Origin: Mesorhizobium sp. C432A | GTDB lineage: Bacteria > Pseudomonadota > Alphaproteobacteria > Rhizobiales > Rhizobiaceae | DNA: 64,000 nt | NCBI RefSeq assembly: GCF_030323145.1 | Contig: NZ_CP100470.1 | Span: 3,451,001 to 3,515,000 of the forward strand | Direction: 5' to 3' | Shown: in pieces, positions 32,960-42,996 of the stretch | Numbering within the stretch: the first letter of the stretch is position 1 | How the letters are laid out: each line of letters opens with the position of its first letter | Notes under the pieces: generated by a model | Told to the model about the DNA's origin: nothing | Database searches by the model: none | Seen by the model: only the letters and a program-made list of their open reading frames with translations | Program-made: the position numbers and the translations under genes

Positions 32960-34402
32960 TTATTCCACGTTCATCTGCGCGCCATGGCCGCTGACATGGG
33001 CGCCGTCCTGCGGTGTCAGTCTGAGATAGGCGATCAGCGCGCACAAAGTGATGACGCCCTCGACCACGAACAGGATGCGGAAATCGTTGGTCACCGCCGG
33101 CCTGCCGCCAGCCAGGAACGACAACAGCGCCGCCGCCAGGCCGACGCTGATCGCTACCCCCAACTGCCACAGTATGTAGTAGAGCGCGCTGAAGCGGGCG
33201 AGCTGGTCGGGCGCGATGTCGGAATAGGCGAGGTTGCCGGTCGAAGCCCACTGCGCCGAGCGCAGAACGCCGAAGGCAAAGATATAGGCAAGCACGATCC
33301 AGACCGGCGTTGTCGCCTCAATCAAGGCGAAGCCCGCTACCATGGCAGCAACGATCGGCGTGTTGACGACCAGCACGCGGCGAAAGCCGAAACGGTTGAG
33401 CAGGCGCGGCATGAAGACACGCATGATCAGCGAGCCGATTGCGGCGACGAAAGTCAGCGATCCCGCCTGCACCGCGCTCATGCCGAAGCCGAGCTGGAAC
33501 ATCAGCGGCAAAAGGAAAACGACCGAGCTCAGGCCGATCGTGTCCAGCCCACCACCGGTGAGGAAGGAGATGCGAAAGGTGCGGATGCGCAGGAGTTTCA
33601 GGTCAAGCAAGGGGTTGCGGGCGCGCAGGCAGTAGAAGGAGGCAAGCGTCAGGATGACGATCGCCAGCGCCAGCTCGGCCGCGATCATGCTGCCGGCGGC
33701 GTCTTTGGCCGCAAGCGAATCCATGCCGAAGACCAGCAGGACCATGCCGCCGCCGACCAGCAGGAAGCCCGGAAAATCGAACGGCGTGCGCACCGGCTTG
33801 GTGACCGTCGGAAACAGCGAGGCGGCAAGGACGGCAGCCGCCAGCGCGAACGGCACGTTGATGAAGAAGATCCAGCGCCATGAAATGTAAGTCGTCAGCG
33901 CGCCGCCGACGAGCGGGCCGACCAGCGGTCCGGACTGGCCGGCCAGTGAGATATACATGTTGATCTTCAGCGTGCGGCTGCGCGGGAAGGTCGACAGGAT
34001 GACGACCTGGCCGAGCGTCCCGATCAAGGCGCCGCCGAAGCCTTGCAGCGCGCGGGCGCCGACCAGCGTCCAGATGTCGTTGGACAATCCGCACAGCGCC
34101 GATGACGCGGCGAACACCAGCAAGGCGAAGCAGTAAACGTTGCGCAAGCCGAAGCGGTCGGCGGCCCAGCCGCCGAGCGGCATCGAGATGATCAGGCTGG
34201 CGACATAGACGGTGATCAACAGGCCGAGCTGGCTCGGCGGCCGGCCGAGGCTGTCGCTGATGCCGGGCAGGGCGGTGACCACGACATTCTGGTCGAGGCT
34301 GGTCATGAACACGCCGCAGGCGACCGTCAGCGGCAGCAGGAGCAAGGCTCTGGCCGACACATCGGCGCGATCCGTGGCGCCGGCGGATAGTGATGCGGTC
34401 AT
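32960..34402 (-). CDS. MFS transporter, DHA2 (EmrB-like) drug exporter family
   Basis: About 480 residues from the chosen ATG 34402 (MTASLSAGATD), with about fourteen membrane helices. It begins with TVACGVFMTSLDQNVVVTALP and has PLGGWAADRFGLRN (motif A-like) and GPLVGGALTTYISWRWIFFINVPF (motif C-like region of DHA2 exporters). Each is given in part. A longer frame reaches 34480. It lies downstream of soxG on the same strand but behind a terminator-like hairpin, so it is probably separate from the sox operon. Substrate unknown. Confidence 0.87.
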   Translation of the reverse strand: MTASLSAGATDRADVSARALLLLPLTVACGVFMTSLDQNVVVTALPGISDSLGRPPSQLGLLITVYVASLIISMPLGGWAADRFGLRNVYCFALLVFAASSALCGLSNDIWTLVGARALQGFGGALIGTLGQVVILSTFPRSRTLKINMYISLAGQSGPLVGPLVGGALTTYISWRWIFFINVPFALAAAVLAASLFPTVTKPVRTPFDFPGFLLVGGGMVLLVFGMDSLAAKDAAGSMIAAELALAIVILTLASFYCLRARNPLLDLKLLRIRTFRISFLTGGGLDTIGLSSVVFLLPLMFQLGFGMSAVQAGSLTFVAAIGSLIMRVFMPRLLNRFGFRRVLVVNTPIVAAMVAGFALIEATTPVWIVLAYIFAFGVLRSAQWASTGNLAYSDIAPDQLARFSALYYILWQLGVAISVGLAAALLSFLAGGRPAVTNDFRILFVVEGVITLCALIAYLRLTPQDGAHVSGHGAQMNVE

Positions 34403-34433
34403 GGGGATGTTCGAACCAAACGAGGATGCCGAC

Positions 34434-34458
34434 TCTAAAGAAGGGGTTTTCAGACCCC
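34434..34458 (-). terminator. terminator-like hairpin downstream of soxG
   Basis: Read on the minus strand, GGGG-TCTGAAAA-CCCC (34458-34443) is followed by TTCTTT (34442-34437). It lies about 105 bases after the soxG stop and would end the sox transcript before the MFS gene. Confidence 0.5.
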
Positions 34459-34564
34459 CTTTGGACCGTTGGGCGGCCACGTTTATCCATCATGGGCGTC
34501 TAGCGCGGGATTCTCTAGCGGCAGAGCCGGCTGGCCTTGATGCCAGTGGCGGAAGGCGGGACGG

Positions 34565-35182
34565 CTACTGCACCTCGTAGCCGACTTCCTCGCTGGCATG
34601 GCAGAGCGCCTTCCAGAACGAGCGGGCGAAGGAGCGGAAGACATAGATGTCGAACTGGTCGGCGCCGGTGCGCTGGATCTGCGCAAAGACGTCGTGATGG
34701 GTGGTCGAACGGCCGGCGCCGATCGGGAAGGCGGGCAGCGCAAAGTCGATGGCGAAGAATTTCGCCAGCACCCATTCGGCCTTAGGGCCGGCGATGCGGA
34801 TAGCGGTGCGGCCATGCGACAGGTCGGTGATCGTGCCGATTACCGGGGTTACGTCCCCGGCAAAACTCGCCGCCAGGCCCTCGGCATCGTCGACGACGGT
34901 GAATTTTCCAGGCGCGAAACCGAACACGGCCTTGCCGTCCTTGGCGAGACCGCCGCCCGCGCCATCGGGCAAATCGAGGCCGGTGACCTTCCGGATCGCT
35001 TCGATCAGCTGCTTTTCCGCGCCCGGCCATGCGGCCAGCTGCAGGATCGAGCCCGGCCTGGTCTCGGTCAGGATGACATCGACGCCATGCTCGAAATTGC
35101 CGTGCGAACCCGGATGGAACACCGGCTCGAGCGGCGAGAGGCGCTCGGGTGATTGGCGTTCGAGTGATTGGCGCTCAGCCAT
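34565..35182 (-). CDS. soxG: sarcosine oxidase gamma subunit
   Basis: The 205-residue protein is the small gamma subunit of the heterotetrameric sarcosine oxidase. Family features include GTITDLSHGRTAIRIAGPKAEWVLAKFFAIDF and STTHHDVFAQIQR, FDIYVFRSFARSFWKAL, quoted here in part. It starts at ATG 35182, 8 bases before the stop of soxA, with SPER/SLER repeats in its first 15 residues. It is the last gene of soxBDAG. Confidence 0.9.
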   Translation of the reverse strand: MAERQSLERQSPERLSPLEPVFHPGSHGNFEHGVDVILTETRPGSILQLAAWPGAEKQLIEAIRKVTGLDLPDGAGGGLAKDGKAVFGFAPGKFTVVDDAEGLAASFAGDVTPVIGTITDLSHGRTAIRIAGPKAEWVLAKFFAIDFALPAFPIGAGRSTTHHDVFAQIQRTGADQFDIYVFRSFARSFWKALCHASEEVGYEVQ

Positions 35183-38167
35183 GCATGCGGCTCCCGTCCG
35201 GGTCGTAGAAATGGTTGGAGACGATCTCGATGGGCCCGAACCGCTTGCGCAGCGGATCGGAGACGAATGCCCGGGTACCATGGCGCGCCTTGCCGCCTTC
35301 GACCAGGGCCAGCGCGATGTGCTTGCCCAGCGCCGGCGAATAGCAGCAGGCGGTGATGTGGCCGATGGAATCGTGCGGATTGGCTTCGTCCAGTTGCTCG
35401 ACGAGGTGGGCGCCGCCATTGAACGGCCGGTTGTCGAGCGAGACCAGGCCGACCAGTTGCAGCCGCTCGGGCGCGATCAGGCCTTCGCGGTCCATCATCG
35501 CCGAGCCGATGAACGGCTTCTTCTTCGACAGCATCCAGTCGAGATGCAGGTCGCGCGCCGTGGTGCGCCCGTCGATCTCCGCGCCGGTGACATGGCCCTT
35601 TTCGATGCGCATCGTGCCCAACGCCTCCAGCCCGTAGGTGACCAGGGCGAACGGCTTGCCGGCTTCGATAAGGGCTTCCCAGACATGGGTGCCGTAGCCG
35701 GCGCCGCAATAGACCTCGAAGGCCATTTCTCCGGAGAAGGACAGCCGGCAAATCATCACCGGCACGCCTGATATCTCGCCGCGCACGATGCCCATGAAGG
35801 GCAGGGCTGTGTTGTCGACGGCGGTGCCGGTGACACAGGCGGCGAGGATGGCCCGCGCCTTCGGCCCGCCGATGGCCGCGCCCGCCCATTCGTCGGTTAC
35901 CGAGGTGACATGCACTTTGAGTTCCGGCCAGATGACGTCGAGGAAATATTCCAGATGCTGCATCACCTTGCCGGCGTTGGCCGTGGTGGTCGTCATCAGG
36001 AAATCCTGTTCGCCAAGCCGCCATGTGGTGCCGTCGTCGAAGGCCAGCCCGTCCTCGCGCAGCATCAGGCCGTAGCGGGCCTTGCCGACGGGGAGGGTGG
36101 AAAACATGTTGGTGTAGACGCGGTCGAGGAATTCGCCCGCATCCGGCCCTGAACGGCGATCTTGCCCAGCGTCGAGACGTCAACGATGCCGGCGCTTTCG
36201 CGCGTCGCCCTGGCTTCACGGACATAAGCCTGCTCGACCGTCTCGCCGGCAAGGCCGTAGATCATCGGTCGGAACCAAAGGCCGGCCGAATATAGGGTCG
36301 CACCATTGGCGAGGTGCCAATCATGCATCGGCGTCAGCCGCTCGGGCTTCAAATCGCCGAAACGCTCGGCGGCGAGCGAGCCGATCGACACCGCGGAATA
36401 GGGTGGGCGGAAGCGCGTCGTGCCGACTTCGGGGATCGGTTTGCCCAGCGCCTCGGCCATGATGGCGAGCCCCGGGACGTTGGAGTTCTTGCCCTGGTCG
36501 GTCGCCATGCCGAGCGTGGTGTAGCGCTTCAGATGCTCGACGGAGACAAAACCTTCGCGATGCGCCAGCCGCACGTCTTCGGCAGTCACGTCATGCTGGA
36601 AGTCGACGAAGCTTTTTCCCTTGGCTTTGATCTCGAACACCGGCGCCGGATCGGGGTTTCCCGGGGCTGCTTCGACATCCGGCAAAGCTGCCGGCGCAGC
36701 CGCTCCGCCCGCGGCGGACAGGCCGGCTGCACGGCCCTCAGTGATGGCTTCGACGGTCGAAAAGCTGCCGTTGAAAGCGCCGGCGCCAATCCATTGCCGA
36801 GTCGGTTTCGGCGGCAGGAAGGCCTGGCGGGCAGGGTTCCATTCGGCTCTGGCACCGGCCTGGCTGGCGAGATGGATGGTCGGCGACCAGCCACCCGACA
36901 TCAGCAGGCAATCGGCGTGGATGCTGCGGGCGTCACCGCTGAGCGCGCCCGAGGTCATGTCGAAGCGCTGCACCTTGAGGCCGGAGAGCGCCTTGCCGCC
37001 TTCGGTGGCGACCACGGCATGGCCGGAGAGGATTTCGGCTTCGGCCTCGGTGGCGAGGCTGCGCATTTCGGCCGAAAGCTCGGGGCGCACATCGACGATG
37101 GCGACAATAGCCGCCCCGGCCTTCCTCAGCGCCAGCGCCGAGCGATAGGCGCTGTCATTGTTGGTGAACAGCGCGATCCTGTCGCCGGGCAGCACGCCAT
37201 AATCGTTAGCATAGCGCTCGGCGGCATGCGCCAGCATGACGCCCGGCCGGTCATTGCCGGGGAACACAAGCGGCCGCTCGAAAGAGCCGGTGGCCAGCAC
37301 CACCGTCTTGGCGCGGATCGCCCAGTAGCGATGGCGCGGCTCGCCCTTGCCGGGCGTTTCCTTGTGGTCGGTGACGCGCTCGAGCGCGGCTAGCGTGTTG
37401 CCGTCGTAATAGCCCCACACCGTGGTGCGCGGCAGCAGGCGGACCGTGTCATGGCCTTCGAGCTGGCTGAGGGCGCGCGCCGCCCAGTCGGCGGCCGGCG
37501 CGCCGTCGATGGCCTCGCCGGACCAGTTGGCCGAGCCGCCGAAACGCGGCTCGAGTTCGGCCAGGATGACGCGCGCGCCCTGGTCGGCAGCGGCCTTGGC
37601 GGCTGACAGGCCGGCCGGGCCGGAGCCGACCACCAGCACGTCGCAAAACGCGTTCATGCGCTCGTAGCGCGAGGTGTCGGCGGCAATACCGGCGCGGCCC
37701 AGGCCGGCGGCGCGGCGGATGAAATGCTCGCAGAACATCCAGAAGCGGGTGCCTTTCAGGGGGCCGAAGACAGGGCCCATGAAGGTCTTGTAGTAGAAGC
37801 CGGCGGCCAGGATCTTGCCGCCGAGCTGGTTGACGGCGTTGATGTCCCAGGCGAGCGAGGGAAAGCGGTTCTGGCTGACGGCCACCAGCCCGTCATAGAT
37901 CTCGACCATGGTTGCGGCGACGTTGGGCTCGCGCACTTCGCCGCGCAGCACCGTCACCAGCGCGTTCGGTTCCTCGACGCCGGCCGAGAGCAGGCCGCGC
38001 GGGCGGTGGTATTTGAACGAGCGGCCGAAAAGCGTGACGCCGTTGGCAAGCAGCGCCGAGGCCAGCGTGTCGCCGCCATGGCCGGTGTAGGGCGTGCCGT
38101 CGAAGGTGAAGCGGATGGTGCGCATGCGGTCGACGCGGCCGCCGGTCTCGGTGCGGCGCGGGCTCAC
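35175..38167 (-). pseudogene. soxA: sarcosine oxidase alpha subunit, split by a one-base frameshift
   Basis: Two overlapping frames together make one SoxA of about 997 residues. The first (38167 to 36065, GTG start overlapping the soxD stop) carries the N-terminal ferredoxin-like fold (IRFTFDGTPYTGHGGDTLASAL), the NAD/FAD Rossmann motif GSGPAGLSAAKAAADQGA, and the body as far as IVDVSTLGKIAVQG. It then runs into unrelated residues and a stop. The second frame (to 35175) picks up at NMFSTLPVGKARYGL, exactly where SoxA should continue, through the C-terminal GcvT-type domain. One base is missing near 36145 (ATCCGGCCCT where ATCCGGGCCCT is expected). A sequencing error or a real mutation would both explain it. 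Without alpha the oxidase would not assemble. Confidence 0.85.
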
Positions 38168-38460
38168 GACTTGCCTCCGGCCTTGTGCCGGGCGGCGGCA
38201 TTGTGGTCGCCGCGGGCGAAACCGGTGCTGGAAATCTCATGCGTGACCGTGTTGCGCACCATCCTCAGATGGGTGCGGCAGCCGCCCGAATGCTGCCAGA
38301 TCTCATTGTGGTCGCCGGCCGGGTTCAGCCGATCGTAGACATAGGCGTTCCAGGCGTCGAGGTCCTGCGAGGCGGGCTGCGGGCGCTCGCGGTTGCCGTC
38401 GCCCTGATAGGTGAACTCGATGACGTCGCGCGGGCCGCAATAGGGACAAGTGATAAGCAT
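38164..38460 (-). CDS. soxD: sarcosine oxidase delta subunit
   Basis: The 98-residue protein begins MLITCPYCGPRDVIEF and has a later HSGGCRTHL. These supply the three cysteines and one histidine of the zinc site of SoxD. It starts at ATG 38460 and lies 11 bases after soxB. Its stop TGA overlaps the GTG start of soxA. The delta subunit stabilises the heterotetramer. Confidence 0.92.
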   Translation of the reverse strand: MLITCPYCGPRDVIEFTYQGDGNRERPQPASQDLDAWNAYVYDRLNPAGDHNEIWQHSGGCRTHLRMVRNTVTHEISSTGFARGDHNAAARHKAGGKS

Positions 38461-38471
38461 TTGTTTGAACC

Positions 38472-39731
38472 CTAATGCAGCCGGGGCGTTGCGCCCTGGC
38501 CCTTGTCGTCAATCACCAGGCCGCGATAAAAACGGTCGAGCGTGAACGGCGCGTTGAACGCGTGCGGTTCGTCCTTGGCGATGGTGTATGCGAAGCACCA
38601 GCCCGAGGCCGGCGTGGCCTTGAAGCCCCCATAGCACCAGCCGCAGTTGAGATACATGCCGGGCAGCGGGCCGGCGGTGATGATCGGCGAACCGTCCATC
38701 GACATGTCGCAGACGCCGCCCCAGGAGCGCAGCATGCGTACACGCGCAAGGCCGGGAAACAGTGCCAGCATCTCGCTCATGACCTCGTCGACGATGGGCA
38801 GATTACCGCGCTGGGCGTAGCTGTTGTAGCCGTCGATATCGCCGCCATAGACAAGGCCGCCCTTGTCGGACTGCGACATATAGAAATGGCCCATGCCGAA
38901 GGTCAGGACCGTGTTGCAGAACGGTTTCAGCGACTCTGTCACGAAGGCCTGCAGCACATGGCTCTCTATCGGCATGCTATCGATGCCGGCAAGCTGCATC
39001 ACCCGTCCGGTGCTGCCGGCAACGGCCACGGCAACTTTCTTGCCGCGGATCTCTCCGCGCGTCGTCTGCACGCCGGTGACGCGGTCGCCGTCGCGCAGGA
39101 AGCCGGTGACCTCGCAATTCTCGACGATGTCGATGCCGCGTCGGTCGGCGCCGCGGGCATAGCCCCAGGCAACCGCATCGTGACGGGCGGTGCCGGCGCG
39201 CGGCTGCATCAGGCCGCCGACGATCGGAAAGCGCGCCGAGGCCGACATGTCCAGCGCCGGGACCAGGCGCGCGATCTCGGCGGTGCTCATCAGCTCGGCA
39301 TCGACGCCGAGATGGCGCATGGCGTTGCCGCGCCTGGCCAAGTCGTCGAACTGGGCCGGCGTGTGAGCCAGGTTCAGGCAGCCGCGCTGCGAGAACATGA
39401 CGTTGTAGTTGAGGTCGTGCGACAGGTTCTCCCACATCTTCATCGAATGTTCGTAGAAGCGGGTGTTGGAGGGCAGGAGGTAGTTGGAACGCACCGCCGT
39501 GGTGTTGCGGCCGACATTGCCGGAACCCAGCCAGCCCTTTTCCAGCACCGCGACATTGGAGATGCCGTGCTCCTTGGCCAGATAGTACGCCGTCGACAGG
39601 CCATGGCCGCCACCGCCGATGATAATGACATCATAGGAGGCCTTGGGCTCGGGCTTGCGCCAGGCCGGCTTCCAGTCCTTGTTTCCCTTGAGCGCGTTCG
39701 TGAGAAGCGAAAGGGCTGAATATTCCGCCAT
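38472..39731 (-). CDS. soxB: sarcosine oxidase beta subunit
   Basis: The 419-residue flavoprotein has the FAD Rossmann motif IIIGGGGHGLSTAYYLAKEHG near residues 35-54 (quoted in part) and the segments GWLGSGNVGRNTT and MNGWCYGGFKATP-like NCGWCYGGFKATPASG near the C-terminus. SoxB holds covalent FMN (histidine) and FAD and oxidises sarcosine to glycine, giving 5,10-methylene-tetrahydrofolate and hydrogen peroxide with the other subunits. It is the first gene of soxBDAG, with its promoter in the 320-base region up to 40051. Confidence 0.94.
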   Translation of the reverse strand: MAEYSALSLLTNALKGNKDWKPAWRKPEPKASYDVIIIGGGGHGLSTAYYLAKEHGISNVAVLEKGWLGSGNVGRNTTAVRSNYLLPSNTRFYEHSMKMWENLSHDLNYNVMFSQRGCLNLAHTPAQFDDLARRGNAMRHLGVDAELMSTAEIARLVPALDMSASARFPIVGGLMQPRAGTARHDAVAWGYARGADRRGIDIVENCEVTGFLRDGDRVTGVQTTRGEIRGKKVAVAVAGSTGRVMQLAGIDSMPIESHVLQAFVTESLKPFCNTVLTFGMGHFYMSQSDKGGLVYGGDIDGYNSYAQRGNLPIVDEVMSEMLALFPGLARVRMLRSWGGVCDMSMDGSPIITAGPLPGMYLNCGWCYGGFKATPASGWCFAYTIAKDEPHAFNAPFTLDRFYRGLVIDDKGQGATPRLH

Positions 39732-39747
39732 TCTTCATGTCATCCCT

Positions 39748-39859
39748 AGAGCATGATGCCGAAAAGTGTGAAGCGGTTTTCGGACGACATCATGCTCTAT
39801 ATCTTTGATTTTTAGAGCCGGATGAATTCAGGTCGACCAGACCTGAAGCCATCCGGCTC
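39748..39859. repeat. mosaic intergenic palindromes upstream of soxB
   Basis: The first hairpin starts AGAGCATGATG at 39748 and ends CATCATGCTCT at 39798, with CCGAAAA and TTTTCGG inside. The second runs from GAGCCGGATG (39815) to CATCCGGCTC (39859), with CAGGT and ACCTG inside. Elements beginning AGAGCATGAT are frequent in rhizobial genomes. The 320-base gap holds these and otherwise no gene that I can see. Confidence 0.75.
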
Positions 39860-40051
39860 GGGTGCGATGCGGCAGACTATAGAGCAGGCGGCGGGCGCAA
39901 AGCCAAGATTGCGCCATGGCTTTTCGACTGGCCGACTCCCGCAAGGCGCCCAACTGCCCATGACGTCGCCACGACTTGCCCCACGGGATGAGCGTCTCTA
40001 TCAAGGACCGCTTTAGAAGCGGCCTTTGCCGCGCTTCGAGTCGCCACCATT

Positions 40052-42541
40052 ATGTTTTTTCGCTTCTTTCGCCTGATCCTGGTCCTCGCGCTCGTTGCCT
40101 TGGCGCCGCATTCGTTCGGCGCGATGGCGCAGGGGCTGGGCCAGGCGCCTGCCGGGCTGGTCGCCGACCAGCAGAAAATCCTGCAGGGTTTGGCGACGAA
40201 GACCGACGCTCTGGAGAAGAAAGTCCAGGAGGACGGCGTCGACGACACCACCCTTGTCGAGATCCGCCTGCAGCTGGAAGAGCTGTCGCGCGCTGCGCTG
40301 AACAGCGCGCTGGCGTTTCGTTCGCGGCTGGGAGAGATCAATTCGAGGCTCGAGCAGCTTGGCGCACCGCCGGCTGCCGGACAGCCCCCTGAACCGGACA
40401 TCGTGACCGGCGAGCGCCAGGCGCTGGCGTCGGAAAAGGCGGAGATCAACGCCGTCATCGCCGGCGCGCAGAACCTGTCGATCCGCATCAATGCGCTGAT
40501 CGAGAAGATCGGCAACATGCGCAGCGAGCTGTTTCGCAGCGGGCTGACCAAGCGCTATGTGTTGTCCGATGCACTGAGCCCCCAGGTGTTTTCCGACGCA
40601 AGGGACGAATACGCCAACTTCTACAGGGCGGTGTCATCGTGGCTGAGCTTTGCCTTCAAGTTCAAGTTCCAGGCGATGCTCGCGGCGACCCTCATGGCGC
40701 TTGCTTTGGCGGTGGTGCTTCTGGTCGGTGGGCGCCGCCTGTTTGGGCGCATCTTCGAGCCCGACGCGTCGGTTGAAGATCCGACATATCTCAGTCGCCT
40801 GTCGGTGGCGTTCTGGTCGACTTTGCTGCCGACGCTGGCGGTCAGCGCCTTCCTCGCCTCGACGGTGTTCCTGTACAATTACTACAATGTGCTGCGCGGC
40901 GACATAGGCGTGTTCCTCAACGCTCTGGCAGCCGTCATCGCCATAGTGTTCTGTGTCAACCGCCTGACCAATGCGGCGCTGTCGCCCAGCATGCCGAACT
41001 GGCGCCTGATCCAGGTCGAGACCGGCCCGGCGCGTTGGCTGGTGCGGCTGACGACGGCCATGGCAGTCGTCATCGGCATCAACAATTTCCTGTCGATCGT
41101 CAACGACAAGATGGGCTCGCCCCTGTCGCTGACGGTGGCCAGGAGTTTTGTCGCCACGGTCATCGTGGGCGTCATCCTGATCCTTATGGCGCTGCTGAAG
41201 CCTTACAAGGACGCCGACGGGCGCTGGCGCCCCTGGCCGGCCTGGCTGCGCTACACCTGTGTCGCGCTCGGCCTGTTCACGATTGCGGCGGCGCTGTTCG
41301 GCTATATCGGTCTTGCCATCTTCGTCTCGTTGCAGGTCGTGGTCACCGGCACCATCCTGCTCACCGCCTATATCGGCTTCCTGTCGGCACGCGAGATCGG
41401 CGAGGAGGGTGGTTTCGCCGGCACGTCCATCGGGCGCTGGCTGAAGACCAATTCCAGCTATGAGGACACCGCGCTCGACCAACTCGGCCTCGTCGTCAGC
41501 GTCGCCATCAACCTGATGATCGTGCTGGTGTTCCTGCCGCTGATCCTGTTGATGTGGGGCTTCCAGCCCGGCGATATCCAGGCCTGGGGCTATAAATTGG
41601 CGACAGGCGTCACCGTCGGTTCGGTGACGATTTCGGTCACCGGCATCCTCACCGGAATCGTCGTCTTCATCATAGGCTATTTCCTGACCCGCTGGTTCCA
41701 GGGCTGGCTCGACGGCTCGGTAATGGCGCGCGGCAAGGTCGATACCGGCGTGCGCAACTCGATCCGGCTGGCGGTCGGCTATGCCGGCGTCGCGCTCGCT
41801 GGGCTCGTCGGCATCTCGGCGGCGGGCATCGATCTCTCCAACCTGGCGCTCGTTGCAGGCGCACTCTCGCTGGGTATCGGCTTTGGCCTGCAGAATGTCG
41901 TGTCCAACTTCGTGTCCGGCCTGATCCTGCTCGCCGAGCGGCCGTTCAAGGTCGGCGACTGGATCGTCGCCGGCGACACATCAGGCACGGTCAAGAAGAT
42001 CAGCGTGCGCGCCACCGAAATCGAGACCTTCCAGCGGCAATCGGTGATCCTGCCCAATTCGAACCTCATCAACAACGCCGTCGGCAACTGGACGCACCGC
42101 AACAAGCTCGGACGTGTGGAGATCAAGGTCGGGGTCGCCTATGGCAGCGACGTCAAGCGGGTACACGCGGTCCTGCTTGAGATTGCTCGCGGCCATGCGC
42201 TGGTGCTGAAGAACCCGGAACCCTTCGTGCTGTTCACCAATTTCGGGCCGGCAGCACTCGAGTTCGAGATCCGCGTGTTCCTGGCCGATGTGCTGAACGG
42301 CGCCATCGTTCAGAACGATATCCGCTTTGCCGTTCTCGATGCTTTTGACGCCGAGCACATAGAAATCCCCTCGACGCCGCGCGCCGAGGTCAAGGTCAAG
42401 AAGACCGACGCATGGCCGATCGACGACGACAAGATCGAGGTCGAGTTCGCCGAGAAGGAGCAGGCGAAGGCCAGAGCCGCCGCCGAGGCGAAGCGGCTGG
42501 CCAAGACTGGTCGCAAGGCCCGCAAACCCGATCCTAGCTAG
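40052..42541 (+). CDS. large mechanosensitive channel, MscS family with DUF3772
   Basis: The 829-residue protein has a signal peptide (MFFRFFRLILVLALVALA ... GAMAQ). A periplasmic coiled-coil region follows (about 35-185, including the DUF3772-type part DEYANFYRAVSSWL), then about eleven membrane helices. The MscS pore and beta domain cover about residues 565-770 (SLGIGFGLQNVVSNFVSG, ERPFKVGDWI, ILPNSNLI). The C-terminus is charged. It opens under membrane tension to release solutes during hypo-osmotic shock. It stands alone, between the soxB promoter region and a small exported protein gene. Confidence 0.9.
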   Translation: MFFRFFRLILVLALVALAPHSFGAMAQGLGQAPAGLVADQQKILQGLATKTDALEKKVQEDGVDDTTLVEIRLQLEELSRAALNSALAFRSRLGEINSRLEQLGAPPAAGQPPEPDIVTGERQALASEKAEINAVIAGAQNLSIRINALIEKIGNMRSELFRSGLTKRYVLSDALSPQVFSDARDEYANFYRAVSSWLSFAFKFKFQAMLAATLMALALAVVLLVGGRRLFGRIFEPDASVEDPTYLSRLSVAFWSTLLPTLAVSAFLASTVFLYNYYNVLRGDIGVFLNALAAVIAIVFCVNRLTNAALSPSMPNWRLIQVETGPARWLVRLTTAMAVVIGINNFLSIVNDKMGSPLSLTVARSFVATVIVGVILILMALLKPYKDADGRWRPWPAWLRYTCVALGLFTIAAALFGYIGLAIFVSLQVVVTGTILLTAYIGFLSAREIGEEGGFAGTSIGRWLKTNSSYEDTALDQLGLVVSVAINLMIVLVFLPLILLMWGFQPGDIQAWGYKLATGVTVGSVTISVTGILTGIVVFIIGYFLTRWFQGWLDGSVMARGKVDTGVRNSIRLAVGYAGVALAGLVGISAAGIDLSNLALVAGALSLGIGFGLQNVVSNFVSGLILLAERPFKVGDWIVAGDTSGTVKKISVRATEIETFQRQSVILPNSNLINNAVGNWTHRNKLGRVEIKVGVAYGSDVKRVHAVLLEIARGHALVLKNPEPFVLFTNFGPAALEFEIRVFLADVLNGAIVQNDIRFAVLDAFDAEHIEIPSTPRAEVKVKKTDAWPIDDDKIEVEFAEKEQAKARAAAEAKRLAKTGRKARKPDPS

Positions 42542-42686
42542 GGCCCCAAGCCCCTCCCAAACCAATTGCGGCATGAATGCGGCATTCAGTTGCGGTTCAG
42601 CTTGCATCTCATATAAGCTCACATGCAAAGGCGAGAATGCCTTGCGAAATGCAACAGAGGCGGTGTGGAAACACCGATATTGCAAA

Positions 42687-42950
42687 ATGTGGAAGTCGCT
42701 CGTCGTCGCCATCGCTCTTACCGCAGCGAGTGGCTCGGCCTTTGCCGCCAGCGCGGTTAACAAGGATGCTGAGACCCGTACGCTGATCGTGACGGAAGGC
42801 GGCGGCAAGACGGAGCTGGCGCTGGCGGCCGGCGAAACCGTGGAATTCTGCCCTAACGGCTGTTTCGTCACCTTGCCCAATGGTGACCTCGAGGCCCTGA
42901 CCGGCTCGGAAACGGTCGAAATCTCGGGTGGCGTTGCCCGCATCAAGTAA
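42687..42950 (+). CDS. small exported protein of unknown function
   Basis: The 87-residue protein (ATG 42687, MWKSLVVAIALTAASGSAFA) has a clean signal peptide. Its mature part of about 65 residues contains one cysteine pair (EFCPNGCFV) and the ending GDLEALTGSETVEISGGVARIK (quoted in part). The family is not one I can name, though similar small proteins occur in other rhizobia. A longer frame to 42573 would disrupt the signal peptide. A strong terminator follows at 42974-42996, supporting a single-gene unit. Confidence 0.72.
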   Translation: MWKSLVVAIALTAASGSAFAASAVNKDAETRTLIVTEGGGKTELALAAGETVEFCPNGCFVTLPNGDLEALTGSETVEISGGVARIK

Positions 42951-42973
42951 AGTCGGCAGGCAGCTCTTGCAGA

Positions 42974-42996
42974 GGCCGGGCAATGCCCGGCCTTTT
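42974..42996 (+). terminator. rho-independent terminator
   Basis: GGCCGGGCA-A-TGCCCGGCC (42974-42992) is a near-perfect 9-base-pair hairpin followed by TTTT. It lies 23 bases after the small exported protein gene. Confidence 0.85.

Noticed and set aside
36065..36107. Programmed frameshift as the explanation for soxA
   Set aside because: No slippery heptamer or downstream structure is evident at the junction, and SoxA is not known to use frameshifting. A single-base deletion or sequencing error is simpler.
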